A DNA stretch of 64,000 nt from CAYLYU01 sp964501925 (GCA_964501925.1 CAZCTM010000001.1:70313-134312), one strand, 5' to 3'; positions 1 to 8,766 are shown, counted from the stretch's first letter. Notes: a model not told the origin generated them from the letters alone. A program made the numbers and translations.

Positions 1-821
1 TTTGCGCCCGGCTGATTCGTCAGCACCATGTAGTAGCCCTTGGCGTGTTTCCAGTCCGCACCTGCAGCAGCAGCCTGGAAATTGGCCGATGTCGGGGCGA
101 CAAAATTGCCGTCGCGATTCTGCAGCAATACAGACACCATGTGGTTCTGCAACGCATAGGCATATTCAACGTAACCGATGGAGCCGCTCACCTTTTTGAC
201 GAAGGCGGCCACGCCCTGATTGCCCTTGCCGCCGAGGCCAACAGGCCACGGCACAGACTTCGCATTGCCCAGCTTGTCAGCCCATTCACTGCTGACCTTC
301 GTCAGATAATTGGTGAAAATCCAGGTGGTGCCGGAACCGTCTGCCCTGTGCACCACGGTGATGTCCTGGTGCGGCAGGGAAAGACCGGGGTTGCTGGCCG
401 CGATGCTCGGATCATCCCATTTCTTGATCTTGCCGAGATAGATGTCTGCCAGGTTAGGTCCGGTCAGTTTCAGCTGACCAGCCTTGATGCCCTTGATGTT
501 CACAACCGGTACCACACCACCCATGATCATCGGCCATTGCATCAGGTCGAACTTGTCCAGGTCAGCGGCCTTCAGCGGCGCATCAGAGGCACCGAAATCC
601 ACGGTCTTGGCCTTGATCTGCTTGATCCCGCCACCGGAACCGATGGCCTGATAGTTCAGCTTGACGCCGGTTTCCTTGTTGTAGGCATAGGCCCACTTGG
701 AATAAACCGGGAAGGGGAAGGTTGCCCCCGCGCCATTGATCGTGGCTCCTGCCCAGGCACCCGTTGCACCCATGATGCTGGCAGCGATAATCGTTAACGC
801 TGCGAAAGTGACTCGTTTCAT
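1..821 (-). CDS. pstS: PstS, phosphate ABC transporter substrate-binding protein (C-terminus cut by window edge)
   Basis: Periplasmic phosphate-binding protein that delivers Pi to the PstCAB importer. About 273 N-terminal residues are visible. A signal peptide (MKRVTFAALT... ending GAWA) is followed by the PstS hallmark INGAGATFPFPVYSKW and by the phosphate-loop segments IGSGGGIKQI, FGASDAPL and HRADGSGTTWIF. The ATG at 821-819 is preceded by an AAGGAGAA ribosome binding site. It lies 46 bp downstream of the porin gene on the same strand, so the two are probably co-transcribed from the Pho-box promoter upstream of the porin. The rest of the gene, and any pstCAB, lie outside the window. Confidence 0.95.
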   Translation of the reverse strand, partial: MKRVTFAALTIIAASIMGATGAWAGATINGAGATFPFPVYSKWAYAYNKETGVKLNYQAIGSGGGIKQIKAKTVDFGASDAPLKAADLDKFDLMQWPMIMGGVVPVVNIKGIKAGQLKLTGPNLADIYLGKIKKWDDPSIAASNPGLSLPHQDITVVHRADGSGTTWIFTNYLTKVSSEWADKLGNAKSVPWPVGLGGKGNQGVAAFVKKVSGSIGYVEYAYALQNHMVSVLLQNRDGNFVAPTSANFQAAAAGADWKHAKGYYMVLTNQPGA

Positions 822-867
822 ATCATTTCTCCTTGCAAAGATTCTTGTAATCCTACCTTGTCGTTTA

Positions 868-2076
868 TCAGTACTTGAACTGGGAATAGAGGCCATAGGT
901 TGTGTCTTTCAGCGTCCCTCCTGCAACGAAGCCCCTGTTGGTGGTCTTGCTGAAGTCGTAGACCAGCGATAGCCGCACATTGCGGGCCGGGAAATACTCC
1001 AGACCAAATTGATAACGGCTGGTCTTCGGTGTGATGCCCGGAACCGTGTCCCGCTTGACACGATTATATTCGTAACGTCCGAAAGCACCAAAGGGTGTGC
1101 CGGAAAACTTCCCCCAGCCCCACAGGTCATAGGCTGTGGTTTTGTCGGTGCGTGCGGTAATAGCGTTCAAGATATCCGCTTTGCGGTCGGATTTTTCGCT
1201 TACATAGTTTGCCCCCAGGCGCCAGCTATGCCCTGTGCCATAGGTGACCATCGCCTGCCACAGTGTGTGTTTGGTGCCGGGTGTTGTCTGGTTATTAACC
1301 TTGTCGAAATATTTGGTGCCCTTGAAACCGTCACGAAACTGGAAGTCCAGCGTCAGGCCCTTGACGGGATAAATGCCCAGCCGGGAGCTGAAGTCGAATG
1401 CCTTGGGCAAACCCTTCTGCCATGCGCCTGTGACTGCGTCCTTGTGCATCCCAGGATGGGAATATCCGGCGCCATCGGTTTCGGTAATCCAGTAATGCAC
1501 CAGACCGTCAGCCAGCTTGCCTTTCAGACCAATGCCCAGGTCGGACGAGGCCTCGAAACCAAGCGTATCAATGAAAACCTTGGATGCGTAACGGTGCTCC
1601 CACAGATGCTCTTCGTGATCGATCCACGGCGTGTGCGACTGGCCCAGACGCAATACGGCGGCATCGCCCAGCAGCTTGCCCTGGACATAGGCGTACTTCA
1701 GGAAGATGTTGTTGTTTTTCCCGCTGAGTCCTGTGTCCAGATGCACGTCAGTCGTGATGCGCATCATCCAGTCATCGTTCATGTTGTATTTGGCCGTGAG
1801 ATAGGCGCGGTCAATGGCCAGCCCCTGACTTCGGTCGGTGGTCTTTATGGCGTCCTTTTTCTCGTTGAAGCGGGTATTGGCGTACACCAGCCCCTCGAAT
1901 TTGAGTTTGCCGTCGTTGTTGTGCTTGACCGCCTTGGCCTCGTCTTTTGTCAGCACACCCTTGGCAAGCAGTACATCGGTCAGGCTCTTGTCGTCTACCT
2001 GGACACCGCCAGCAAAAGCAGGTGTTGCTGTGGCCATGGCCAGTATCAGGCCCATGGTTCTTCTCATCCGTTTCAT
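868..2076 (-). CDS. Phosphate-selective porin O/P family outer-membrane protein
   Basis: A 402-residue outer-membrane beta-barrel of the Porin_O_P family, expected to pass phosphate or polyphosphate into the periplasm. It has a signal peptide (MKRMRRTMGLILAMATATPAFA), then a short coiled segment (DVLLAKGVLTKDEAKAVK), then alternating amphipathic strands rich in Gly and aromatic residues, ending YGLYSQFKY. The start at 2076 is chosen over an upstream in-frame ATG at 2145 because AGGAG lies 9 bp before it and the signal peptide begins there. A Pho box 63-80 bp upstream and pstS downstream support a role in Pi starvation. Phosphate specificity is inferred from family and context. Confidence 0.88.
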   Translation of the reverse strand: MKRMRRTMGLILAMATATPAFAGGVQVDDKSLTDVLLAKGVLTKDEAKAVKHNNDGKLKFEGLVYANTRFNEKKDAIKTTDRSQGLAIDRAYLTAKYNMNDDWMMRITTDVHLDTGLSGKNNNIFLKYAYVQGKLLGDAAVLRLGQSHTPWIDHEEHLWEHRYASKVFIDTLGFEASSDLGIGLKGKLADGLVHYWITETDGAGYSHPGMHKDAVTGAWQKGLPKAFDFSSRLGIYPVKGLTLDFQFRDGFKGTKYFDKVNNQTTPGTKHTLWQAMVTYGTGHSWRLGANYVSEKSDRKADILNAITARTDKTTAYDLWGWGKFSGTPFGAFGRYEYNRVKRDTVPGITPKTSRYQFGLEYFPARNVRLSLVYDFSKTTNRGFVAGGTLKDTTYGLYSQFKY

Positions 2077-2138
2077 ATGGGTAGTCTCCTTTTCCGGTTG
2101 TTTCAACCTCAGATTGCGGCGCACTGTAGGGGCCTTAT

Positions 2139-2156
2139 GTGACATCTGTGTGACAT
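2139..2156 (-). promoter_or_regulatory. Pho box upstream of the porin-pstS unit
   Basis: On the minus strand this reads ATGTCAC-ACAG-ATGTCAC: two 7-bp direct repeats spaced by 4 bp, the 11-bp period of PhoB-binding Pho boxes. It points at the porin gene. It is a near match to the CTGTCAT repeat consensus. PhoB binding is inferred. Confidence 0.75.
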
Positions 2157-2163
2157 GTGATTT

Positions 2164-2181
2164 GTGTCATTAACTTGTCAC
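2164..2181 (+). promoter_or_regulatory. Second Pho box, pointing at the cNMP-like/phoB/phoR genes
   Basis: On the plus strand the repeats TGTCAT and TGTCAC are exactly 11 bp apart (first bases at 2165 and 2176). Together with the minus-strand box 8 bp away this makes a divergent pair of PhoB sites. It lies about 50 bp upstream of the gene at 2231, which would make phoB expression autoregulated. Confidence 0.65.
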
Positions 2182-2230
2182 AAATGATGAACAACCTGCG
2201 GGTTCATCTGAGAAGCACATGGAGAGATGA

Positions 2231-2746
2231 ATGAAGAAGAAGTACAATATGGCTGTTGGTATGGAGGCGGCTGTTGTTGCCAACCCCCTGTTTTCCAGGT
2301 TCAGATGCTTACCGGTTGTTCAGGAACTCAGCACAAAAGAATGCACGCTCCTTTTCTTATGCTTTGAAGAGCAGCGCATAAGCATGGATACTGTCATCTA
2401 CAGAATTCATGAAAAGTCAGAGGGTGCCATGTCGCTGATTCTCCAGGGAAGTGTATCGGTGTCGGATGCTTCCACGCACGTATACTCAATCCTGAATGCC
2501 GGGGATGTGTTTGGTTTGTTTTCCTTCCTCGATCGTGAACGCGTTCATTCCGCATCCATTCGGGCAGAATCTGACCTGACCCTGCTTTCACTGAAACGGG
2601 ACTTTTTTGACGTGATTACCATCGAGAATCCGGCACTTGGAAACCAGTTGCTTCGATTCATGTTCCGGTTGTTGACTCGTATGTCCCTGAAACTGGAAAT
2701 AGAGTATGCCGCCCTTCGAAGGGCCCAGTACGGGAATCAACCCTGA
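2231..2746 (+). CDS. Cyclic-nucleotide-binding-domain protein without a DNA-binding domain
   Basis: A 171-residue protein with a single CRP/FNR-type effector fold. The jelly-roll pattern is seen in VIYRIHEKSEGAMSLILQGSVSV, then VYSILNAGDVFGLFSFLDRERVHSASIRAESDLTLLSLKRDFF, followed by one long helix. There is no C-terminal winged helix, and the residues that bind the cAMP phosphate (RxS/T after the FGE motif) are not clear. It is therefore either a ligand-free sensor or a partner protein. It sits directly downstream of a Pho box and 15 bp before phoB, which ties it to phosphate signalling. The family is clear; the function is unknown. Confidence 0.75.
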   Translation: MKKKYNMAVGMEAAVVANPLFSRFRCLPVVQELSTKECTLLFLCFEEQRISMDTVIYRIHEKSEGAMSLILQGSVSVSDASTHVYSILNAGDVFGLFSFLDRERVHSASIRAESDLTLLSLKRDFFDVITIENPALGNQLLRFMFRLLTRMSLKLEIEYAALRRAQYGNQP

Positions 2747-2761
2747 TAATGGCAGACTTGT

Positions 2762-3499
2762 ATGGAGGACGACGTTCACTCATCATCAAATGCAATGATC
2801 AGGGAAGAAAGCAGGATATTGGTTGTTGAGGATGACAGTGCCATTGCACGTCTGATCGAAATCCATCTGAAGGCAGCAGGATATCAGGTTGTTTGCTGTG
2901 CGAATGGTATTGAAGCCATGCATCAACTTCAGGAGCATGTCTGGAGTCTTGTGATTCTTGATCGCCTGCTCCCCGGTAAGGGAGGTATGCAGATTCTGCG
3001 CTGGATCCGGAGTGAAAATGATCTCAAGCATTTACCCGTCATGGTGGTGACCGCACTTGGGCAAACCAGTGAGCGTGTGTATGGTCTCAAGCAGGGTGCG
3101 GATGACTATCTGCCGAAGCCCTTTGAGCCGGATGAAATGGTGGCGCGTGTTGACGCATTACTGCGACGAACGGGAATGGAGAAGGCAGGCTTGAGGTGTG
3201 CCCACATTCAACTGGATCCAGAGGTGCCTGAGGTCCGGGTCAGAGGTAAAAGCCTTGAACTTCGCCGTCTCGAGTTTCTGTTGCTTTATGAGTTAATGAA
3301 AAGGGCAGGCAAGGTATGCCGACGTGAATATCTGCTCGACCATGTTTGGGGTCGTGATGTGTTTGTTGAGCCACGTACCGTTGACGTGACAGTGAAACGG
3401 CTGCGTCGATCGCTGGCAGCTCATGGGGTTTCAGACTGCATTGAAACAGTGCGGGGTATTGGTTACCGCTTTGTTGATCCTGATGGAGGGGACAAGTGA
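2762..3499 (+). CDS. phoB: PhoB-like response regulator (OmpR family)
   Basis: A 245-residue response regulator that binds Pho boxes when phosphorylated. The receiver domain (residues about 18-132) has acidic pocket E23/D24/D25, phospho-acceptor D67 in LVILDRLLPG, and the KPF lysine. The C-terminal winged helix (about 145-240) carries LRRLEFLLLYEL, RTVDVTVKRLRR and VRGIGYRF. It runs 12-18 residues longer at the N-terminus than usual PhoB. A start at the second ATG (2795) is possible, and neither start has a good ribosome site. The stop overlaps the next start as GTGA, so it is translationally coupled to the sensor kinase. Confidence 0.9.
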   Translation: MEDDVHSSSNAMIREESRILVVEDDSAIARLIEIHLKAAGYQVVCCANGIEAMHQLQEHVWSLVILDRLLPGKGGMQILRWIRSENDLKHLPVMVVTALGQTSERVYGLKQGADDYLPKPFEPDEMVARVDALLRRTGMEKAGLRCAHIQLDPEVPEVRVRGKSLELRRLEFLLLYELMKRAGKVCRREYLLDHVWGRDVFVEPRTVDVTVKRLRRSLAAHGVSDCIETVRGIGYRFVDPDGGDK

Positions 3500-4719
3500 A
3501 AGATCCTATGTCCTGGATCCTCGTATCACCGGCCGTCATACTGGTCATTTCCGCTGTGTATATTCTGAAGCTGAGACGCGCACTTCGTGAGCAGCAACGG
3601 CAGATCCATAAACTTACACGTATTCGGGAGGATCTCGAGTCATCACTGGAACGGCGGCGCCAGAGACTGGATGTTCTGCTCTCGGCGGTAAATGAAGCGG
3701 TGATGCGCGTTGATCATCTTGGCCGTGTGCTCACTGCCAATGAGCAGGCAAACGCGGTGTTCAACATGGATGCATCGCTGGAACTTCCTCAATCCATGCT
3801 GGCCTATTATCGGAATCCGGACTGGAACAGGCAGTTTCTGAAGGCCTTGCGTTCATTGCCTAAGGCGACCTCCTTGCCGGACATGATCGTGGGAGAAAGG
3901 GCTCTTGCCGCGCGCCTGGCTCCCCTGGGCAAGAACCAGGCGTTACTGCTTTGTCTGGACATCACGAGACAGGCAAAACTTGAGAAACAGCGGCGCACCT
4001 TTCTGTCCAATTTGATGCACGATATGAAAACCCCACTTACCTCGATGCTGGGCTATGCCCGCAGTATCCAGAAGTTTGATGACAATCCGGAGCTTCGCCG
4101 GGAAGCCGCCAATGTGATTGCCGGTGAGGCCATGCAGGTCAACAAACTGCTGGATGATCTGCTTACCCTGGAGCTCATCGAACATGGTGAGCGTGGCCGG
4201 CACATTTCGAACTCCGGAACACAGCTTGCCACGGTCTACAAGCAGGTGTTTGATACCTTGGCCCCCAGAATGGATGAGCGGAAGATCACCATGCAATGCA
4301 TACCTCCTGACCCAGGGATCGCCGTGGCCATGGATGAAGTCAGCCTGTTTCGCATACTGATGAATGTGCTGGACAACGCGATCCAGTATTCACCTGATAA
4401 AGGCAGGATAATCATTGAGGTGGATGGCAAACGGGATCACTGCCTCCTGAAAGTACTTGATGAAGGGCCAGGCATACCGGAAAAGGACCTCGTGCATGTG
4501 ACGGAGAGATTTTATCGGGTCGACAAGGCCCGGTCTCGCAGCGAGGGTGGGCATGGTCTTGGCCTGGCCATTGTCAAGGAGTTACTAAGTGGATGGAATG
4601 GGGATATACAGATAAGAAACCGGGAACCACGTGGACTGGAGGTCTGTATCAGGATTCCAGCCCTTTCGGCGGTCAACGAGATGGAAAAAGACCCGCCTCA
4701 AGCGGCGAGTCTTCCCTGA
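3496..4719 (+). CDS. phoR: PhoR-like sensor histidine kinase
   Basis: A 407-residue membrane histidine kinase, the partner of PhoB. It has one N-terminal membrane segment (about residues 7-24), a short coiled coil, and a PAS domain (about 55-155). Next come the phospho-acceptor His175 in LMHDMKTPLTS and an ATPase domain with N box (LMNVLDNAIQYS), G1 (DEGPGIPEKD), F box (FYRVDKARSRSEGG) and G2 (HGLGLAIVKELL). Like E. coli PhoR it lacks a large periplasmic sensor. It starts with GTG overlapping the phoB stop. Its gene converges with the carbonic anhydrase gene, only 16 bp apart. Confidence 0.9.
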   Translation: MKDPMSWILVSPAVILVISAVYILKLRRALREQQRQIHKLTRIREDLESSLERRRQRLDVLLSAVNEAVMRVDHLGRVLTANEQANAVFNMDASLELPQSMLAYYRNPDWNRQFLKALRSLPKATSLPDMIVGERALAARLAPLGKNQALLLCLDITRQAKLEKQRRTFLSNLMHDMKTPLTSMLGYARSIQKFDDNPELRREAANVIAGEAMQVNKLLDDLLTLELIEHGERGRHISNSGTQLATVYKQVFDTLAPRMDERKITMQCIPPDPGIAVAMDEVSLFRILMNVLDNAIQYSPDKGRIIIEVDGKRDHCLLKVLDEGPGIPEKDLVHVTERFYRVDKARSRSEGGHGLGLAIVKELLSGWNGDIQIRNREPRGLEVCIRIPALSAVNEMEKDPPQAASLP

Positions 4720-4735
4720 ATCAAGGATTAATTGA

Positions 4736-5554
4736 TTAGTGGATTTCGGACAACAGCTTTGGATTTGTAACCAGCGCCCGAACACCATGCGCATGATCTT
4801 CCTTGAAAATATTCCCTTTGCACCACTCGCCAACGCTGTTGATGTCCAGCTTGGCGCACTTCGGACGGACACTCCATGTGACCTGGTAAGGGGAGCATGT
4901 CTGCTCACTGAATTTCGGGCCAGTCGTGGAGCCAATGAATTCGACCGGCTTGCCGGTATTCTTGGGTAGATTCCTGGCAAGTTTCAGATCATTAAAGTTC
5001 AGGGCATTTGGGTCATTCACCAGAGTGAAGACCTGGGTCTCCACGCGGAGCTGCGGATTGGCACAGGCCTTGGACAGACACGACCCAAGTGTCGGACCTG
5101 GCTGAACATCGCACGTTGTATAGACCCAGTGAACCTCAATGGTATCTCCCGGCTTCAGGTCTCCGTGTGCGCTCTTGCAGACACCGTCTCCTTCCCAGGC
5201 TGATTCAGCCGCACTTAGTTTCTTGCTAATCCTGCATTGGTAACCGCTGTCATAGCCGGCATGTCCTTCACCTGCGTAGATTGAAAAATCCTTGGCCTTG
5301 TGTTCAGCGCTTTCATGGAAATGAATGTTGCACAAGTTCATCTCCGATGCAGCTGGCGCCATAGTGAAAGTAACACTGTTTTCTCCATGAGGGTTGTCGA
5401 TGTCGCGTGGCGTCTGCGGGCCAAAGCCGACACACACTGACCCCCCATTGCCATGGGTGTCATGACCTTCTTGATGGTGACCATGCACACCCGCGATTGC
5501 TGTGCTGGAAAGCACAAAGAAAGTTGCAGTCATTGAGATAAAAAAACGGTTCAT
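4736..5554 (-). CDS. Delta-class carbonic anhydrase, periplasmic
   Basis: A 272-residue exported protein matching the delta-class (diatom-type) carbonic anhydrases, which hydrate CO2 with a metal cofactor. Signal peptide MNRFFISMTATFFVLSSTAIA is followed by a His-rich stretch (HGHHQEGHDTHGNGG). The family signature CNIHFHESAEHKAKDFSIY and the conserved GYDSGYQC come next; these His and Glu residues are the likely metal and proton-transfer residues. Many Cys residues fit disulfide-rich periplasmic folding. The ribosome site GGAGGAG lies just upstream. The class is recognised by motif memory, not alignment; delta enzymes were first known from marine algae. A role in supplying CO2/bicarbonate is inferred. 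Confidence 0.75.
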   Translation of the reverse strand: MNRFFISMTATFFVLSSTAIAGVHGHHQEGHDTHGNGGSVCVGFGPQTPRDIDNPHGENSVTFTMAPAASEMNLCNIHFHESAEHKAKDFSIYAGEGHAGYDSGYQCRISKKLSAAESAWEGDGVCKSAHGDLKPGDTIEVHWVYTTCDVQPGPTLGSCLSKACANPQLRVETQVFTLVNDPNALNFNDLKLARNLPKNTGKPVEFIGSTTGPKFSEQTCSPYQVTWSVRPKCAKLDINSVGEWCKGNIFKEDHAHGVRALVTNPKLLSEIH

Positions 5555-5644
5555 TTTTTCTCCTCCTCAGTTTATGCCTGCCCAAGATCGTCCGAGATTC
5601 GGGAAAAGTGGGCCAACATTAATGTCAGGTTCGCTGGTCGCAAG

Positions 5645-6871
5645 TTATTTTTTCTTGACGTATGGGTCCGGTATGCTGTCGTAACGGCTGTAAAAGGATT
5701 TCAGCATGAAAGAGGGAAGGATTGTGGTGATTGCGATGGTCAGGATCATGACAGCATAGATTTCATCATTGAAAACAGCCGAGGTTCTCCCGATTTCAGC
5801 AAAGATCAGACCCACCTCTGCGCGCGGGACCATGGCCGTGCCGATAATTATGCGTCGATTCCACGGCTCGTGAATCAGAAACGCTCCCGAGAACTTCGTG
5901 ATGATGGCCAGGAGGACAAACGATACGGACATGAGCCAGAGCAGAGGGGAGTGCCAGTCAATTTCGTGCAGGTTCAGGGACAGGCCGACCATCACAAAGA
6001 ATATGGGTGTAAACACATGGATGATGGGCTTCATTTTACCTTCGATGCGTTGGATAAAATGACCGTCTGTTTGCGTCAGGGGCGCGCCAAAAGGCAGAAA
6101 GAACCTTTTTGACAAGGCCAGGCCCGCAGCAAATCCACCAAGCAACTCGGGGGCGCCAATGGCGTGTGCAAGCCAGGCAAAGAACAAGACCAGGGAAACA
6201 ATGCTGGTTGGGATCAGGCCGCTGATCTGGCTTTCCTTGTCCAGCTGGCGGACAACACCGGCAAAAAACTTGGCCACAATCGGAGCCAGAATCAGAAAGA
6301 CCACGATAAAGATCATGATCTTGCCGGCATTGATGAGCTGAACTCCACCTCCGGTTGCAAACTCAAACAACAGGGCCAGCAAGACAACCCCCAGAATATC
6401 ATCAAGGACCGCGGCACCAAGCACAATCTGTGCCTCATGCGATGTTTGTCTGTGGAGATCGCGCAGCACGCGCACGGTGACCCCGATACTGGTGGCTGTT
6501 AATGTCCCTCCGATGAACAGTGCGACAAGGGGTGACAGACCAAACAGCCAGTAAGCGGTCGCATAGCCTCCGAGGAAGGGGGCGATAAACCCCCCGAGAG
6601 CCACAACACCGGCCTTGCCCCCGGCCTTGGCCAGTCGTGAGAAATCAGTTTCAAGCCCGACCTCAAACAAAAGCAGAATGATTCCAATTTCCGCCAATAG
6701 CTTGATGATGTCGTTCGGTTCGATCCAGCCCAGTATGCTTGGGCCAAGCATGATCCCGGCCAGGATTTCTCCCATGACGGGGGGTACCTGCAGTCGGGCC
6801 GAGAGCTCACCAAAGAGGCGAGCGACCACCAGAATCAGCATCAGGGAAAGAAAAAATGCGCTGACTTCCAT
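5645..6871 (-). CDS. CPA2-family cation/proton antiporter (KefB-like membrane domain)
   Basis: A 408-residue inner-membrane protein of about 12 helices, homologous to the Na+/H+ exchanger domain of KefB/KefC. Typical segments are RLQVPPVMGEILAGIMLGPS near the N-terminus, TLTATSIGVTVRVLRDL, AAVLDDILGVVLLALL (the ion-site Asp pair) and VPRAEVGLIFAEIGR. There is no C-terminal RCK/TrkA-N nucleotide-binding domain, so it is shorter than Kef proteins. Start: ATG at 6871, with an adjacent in-frame GTG at 6874. It lies 81 bp downstream of a CBS-pair gene on the same strand, which might supply nucleotide control. Whether it moves K+ or Na+ cannot be said. Confidence 0.88.
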   Translation of the reverse strand: MEVSAFFLSLMLILVVARLFGELSARLQVPPVMGEILAGIMLGPSILGWIEPNDIIKLLAEIGIILLLFEVGLETDFSRLAKAGGKAGVVALGGFIAPFLGGYATAYWLFGLSPLVALFIGGTLTATSIGVTVRVLRDLHRQTSHEAQIVLGAAVLDDILGVVLLALLFEFATGGGVQLINAGKIMIFIVVFLILAPIVAKFFAGVVRQLDKESQISGLIPTSIVSLVLFFAWLAHAIGAPELLGGFAAGLALSKRFFLPFGAPLTQTDGHFIQRIEGKMKPIIHVFTPIFFVMVGLSLNLHEIDWHSPLLWLMSVSFVLLAIITKFSGAFLIHEPWNRRIIIGTAMVPRAEVGLIFAEIGRTSAVFNDEIYAVMILTIAITTILPSFMLKSFYSRYDSIPDPYVKKK

Positions 6872-6952
6872 CACTGATCAGGGCTAAGGTCCCATTTAAG
6901 GACTGGTCAAAAAATTGAAGAACACCAGCATCAGGTCAGGTGGATAAGCAGG

Positions 6953-7405
6953 TTATGTTGGCATGCGAATGACAATATCCAGTGCGGAGATGGTTCCCAC
7001 CAGTCGCTCTTGTCGGTCGACGATCATGATGTTTTGAATGTCGCCGCCCATGTTGACAAGTTGGGCCGCCACGGCGCTGGTCGCAGTATCCGCAGCGACA
7101 ATGATGACGTCTGTCACCATCACGGAGCTGACGTCCATGTCTGCGATCTTGAGTAAATGTTCGTATACCGAGGGGATGTCCGGGCCGGCCAGCATGGTTT
7201 TCAGAAGTTCATCACACACATAGGCGGGAACCGCCGCATGCAATATGGCCCTGGCGGTGATCATGCCAACGGGCTTGCCCTCAGCATTTACCACGGGCAG
7301 ATCATGAATACGATGGGTTCTGAGTAGTTCAACGGCATGTTTCACGGTCATGCCTTCCGAGATGGTTACCGGGTTTTTGCTCATGACTTTGGAAGCAATC
7401 ATCAT
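6953..7405 (-). CDS. CBS-domain pair protein
   Basis: A 150-residue protein made of two tandem CBS motifs (about residues 5-62 and 88-148), a fold that binds adenine nucleotides and gates attached transporters or enzymes. Typical motifs are MSKNPVTISEGMTVKHAVELL, HDLPVVNAEGKPVGMIT and ERLVGTISALDIV. No other domain is present. It is upstream of and on the same strand as the CPA2 antiporter, so it may sense energy status for that antiporter. Two ATGs in a row (7405, 7402) follow AGAGGAA; either may be used. Confidence 0.88.
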   Translation of the reverse strand: MMIASKVMSKNPVTISEGMTVKHAVELLRTHRIHDLPVVNAEGKPVGMITARAILHAAVPAYVCDELLKTMLAGPDIPSVYEHLLKIADMDVSSVMVTDVIIVAADTATSAVAAQLVNMGGDIQNIMIVDRQERLVGTISALDIVIRMPT

Positions 7406-7621
7406 TTCCTCTCTTTGCAGGTACAGATGATCCTCACCCTTCTTGTCCTGCGGCGTTACAATTATTCCAACTTCGCCTAGAGTATATCATATTCTTGCAG
7501 TTCGCCTCCTGGAGGAAGGGAATCTTTCATGATTCGACTCCAGTGGGTGATGTGTGAGCAGTTCAAGTTCACAAGAAAACCGGACTTTTGGCCGTGAAGC
7601 GAAAGGTTGACCAGACATAGG

Positions 7622-8701
7622 ATGCGTGATTCAGGTAACAAGAGGGTTCTCGTAGCGATGAGTGGCGGAGTGGACTCCTCACTGGCTGCTGCCTTGCTTA
7701 AGGATGCAGGTGCTGAGGTTATTGGGGTGTTCATGCATGTCTGGGACTACTCCCGTCAGGCTACACCGGGTTCTGCCGCCTGCTGTGCTGCTGAGGATGC
7801 CCATGATGCGAGAAGGGTGGCCAATGTACTTGGGATCTCATTCTACACACTGGACATGCGCGATGCCTTTCGCCGTGATGTCATCAATCCGTTTATTGAT
7901 GAATATGAATCCGGGAGAACGCCCAACCCCTGCGCGAACTGCAATCAGTTTGTAAAATTTGGTGCCTTGCTCGAAACGGCCAAAAGACTGGAATGTGAAT
8001 ATGTGGCGACCGGACATTATGTGCAGCGCAGAGATGTTGCCAGTGATGTACGCCTGTTTCGCGGGGCGGATCGAGCCAAGGATCAAAGCTATTTTCTGGC
8101 CACGATTTCACGGGATCAGGCCAGGCATATACTTTTCCCGGTAGGTCACCTGAATAAAGCCGAGACCCGAAGGCTGTCGGCTGCCTATGGTTTGCCAACC
8201 GCATCCAAGCATGAGAGTCAGGATATCTGTTTTATTCCCGCTGGGGATCGGGTCGCCTTTCTTCGAAGGGAGGGATCATCGGCGGGGTTCCGTGCCGGCG
8301 AGATTGTTGACCGGTCGGGCAGGGTTGTAGGCCATCATGACGGAATAGCCCATTTTACAATCGGCCAACGCAAGGGACTGGGTTTATCCGATGGTCCCTG
8401 GAACGTTGTGGCCCTGGATAGTCATGCTGCAAGAGTCGTTGTCGATCGTCCATCCTCCGCGTTGATCGGCGGTGTATATGTTCAGGATGTTCGCTGGATT
8501 CGTCGACCGGATGATGGGAGCGTTGTCTCAATCAAGACACGTTACCGGTCCCCGTCCATTCCATGCAGGCTTGAAATCAGGGCCGATGGGATTGTTTCTG
8601 TGTTTGAGAGGCCGCAACCCCCGACCGCGCCCGGCCAGGTTGCAGCCTTTTATGACGGTGATGAGTTGCTTGGAGGGGGAATCATCCATGACCTGCTCTG
8701 A
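7622..8701 (+). CDS. mnmA: MnmA, tRNA 2-thiouridylase
   Basis: Cytoplasmic enzyme that installs sulfur at U34 of tRNA Lys, Glu and Gln. The 359-residue length is normal. The PP-loop SGGVDSS is at residues 14-20. The catalytic cysteines are in NPCANCNQFVKFG (Cys104) and HESQDICFIP (Cys203), the pair that carries the persulfide. The C-terminal beta-barrel segments HFTIGQRKGLGLS and GQVAAFYDGDELLGGGII are intact. The ATG at 7622 is taken over a TTG at 7607 because family members begin just before the PP-loop. It is apparently a single-gene unit. Confidence 0.96.
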   Translation: MRDSGNKRVLVAMSGGVDSSLAAALLKDAGAEVIGVFMHVWDYSRQATPGSAACCAAEDAHDARRVANVLGISFYTLDMRDAFRRDVINPFIDEYESGRTPNPCANCNQFVKFGALLETAKRLECEYVATGHYVQRRDVASDVRLFRGADRAKDQSYFLATISRDQARHILFPVGHLNKAETRRLSAAYGLPTASKHESQDICFIPAGDRVAFLRREGSSAGFRAGEIVDRSGRVVGHHDGIAHFTIGQRKGLGLSDGPWNVVALDSHAARVVVDRPSSALIGGVYVQDVRWIRRPDDGSVVSIKTRYRSPSIPCRLEIRADGIVSVFERPQPPTAPGQVAAFYDGDELLGGGIIHDLL

Positions 8702-8757
8702 ATGATCCGGGATGGCTTTAAGGCGTGTGACACTTATGCCTGGGAGTTGATGTCTCA

Positions 8758-8766
8758 TGCTATACT
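8758..8766 (+). promoter_or_regulatory. Extended -10 promoter for the host-attachment-family gene
   Basis: TGC followed directly by TATACT matches a sigma-70 extended -10 element (TGnTATAAT). No good -35 hexamer is seen 17 bp upstream, as is usual for this class. Transcription would start near 8773, giving a leader of about 70 nt. Confidence 0.45.

Noticed and set aside
45..797. Plus-strand ORF of 250 codons at the window start
   Set aside because: Antisense shadow of pstS, whose protein is clearly recognised on the minus strand.
1009..2142. Long plus-strand ORF of 377 codons
   Set aside because: Lies wholly antisense to the porin gene, which has a signal peptide, ribosome site and family motifs. 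The ORF has none.
4719..4740. AATCAA/TTGATT inverted repeat between phoR and the carbonic anhydrase gene as a terminator
   Set aside because: Only six pairs, A/T-rich and no U-tract; too weak to list as a feature.
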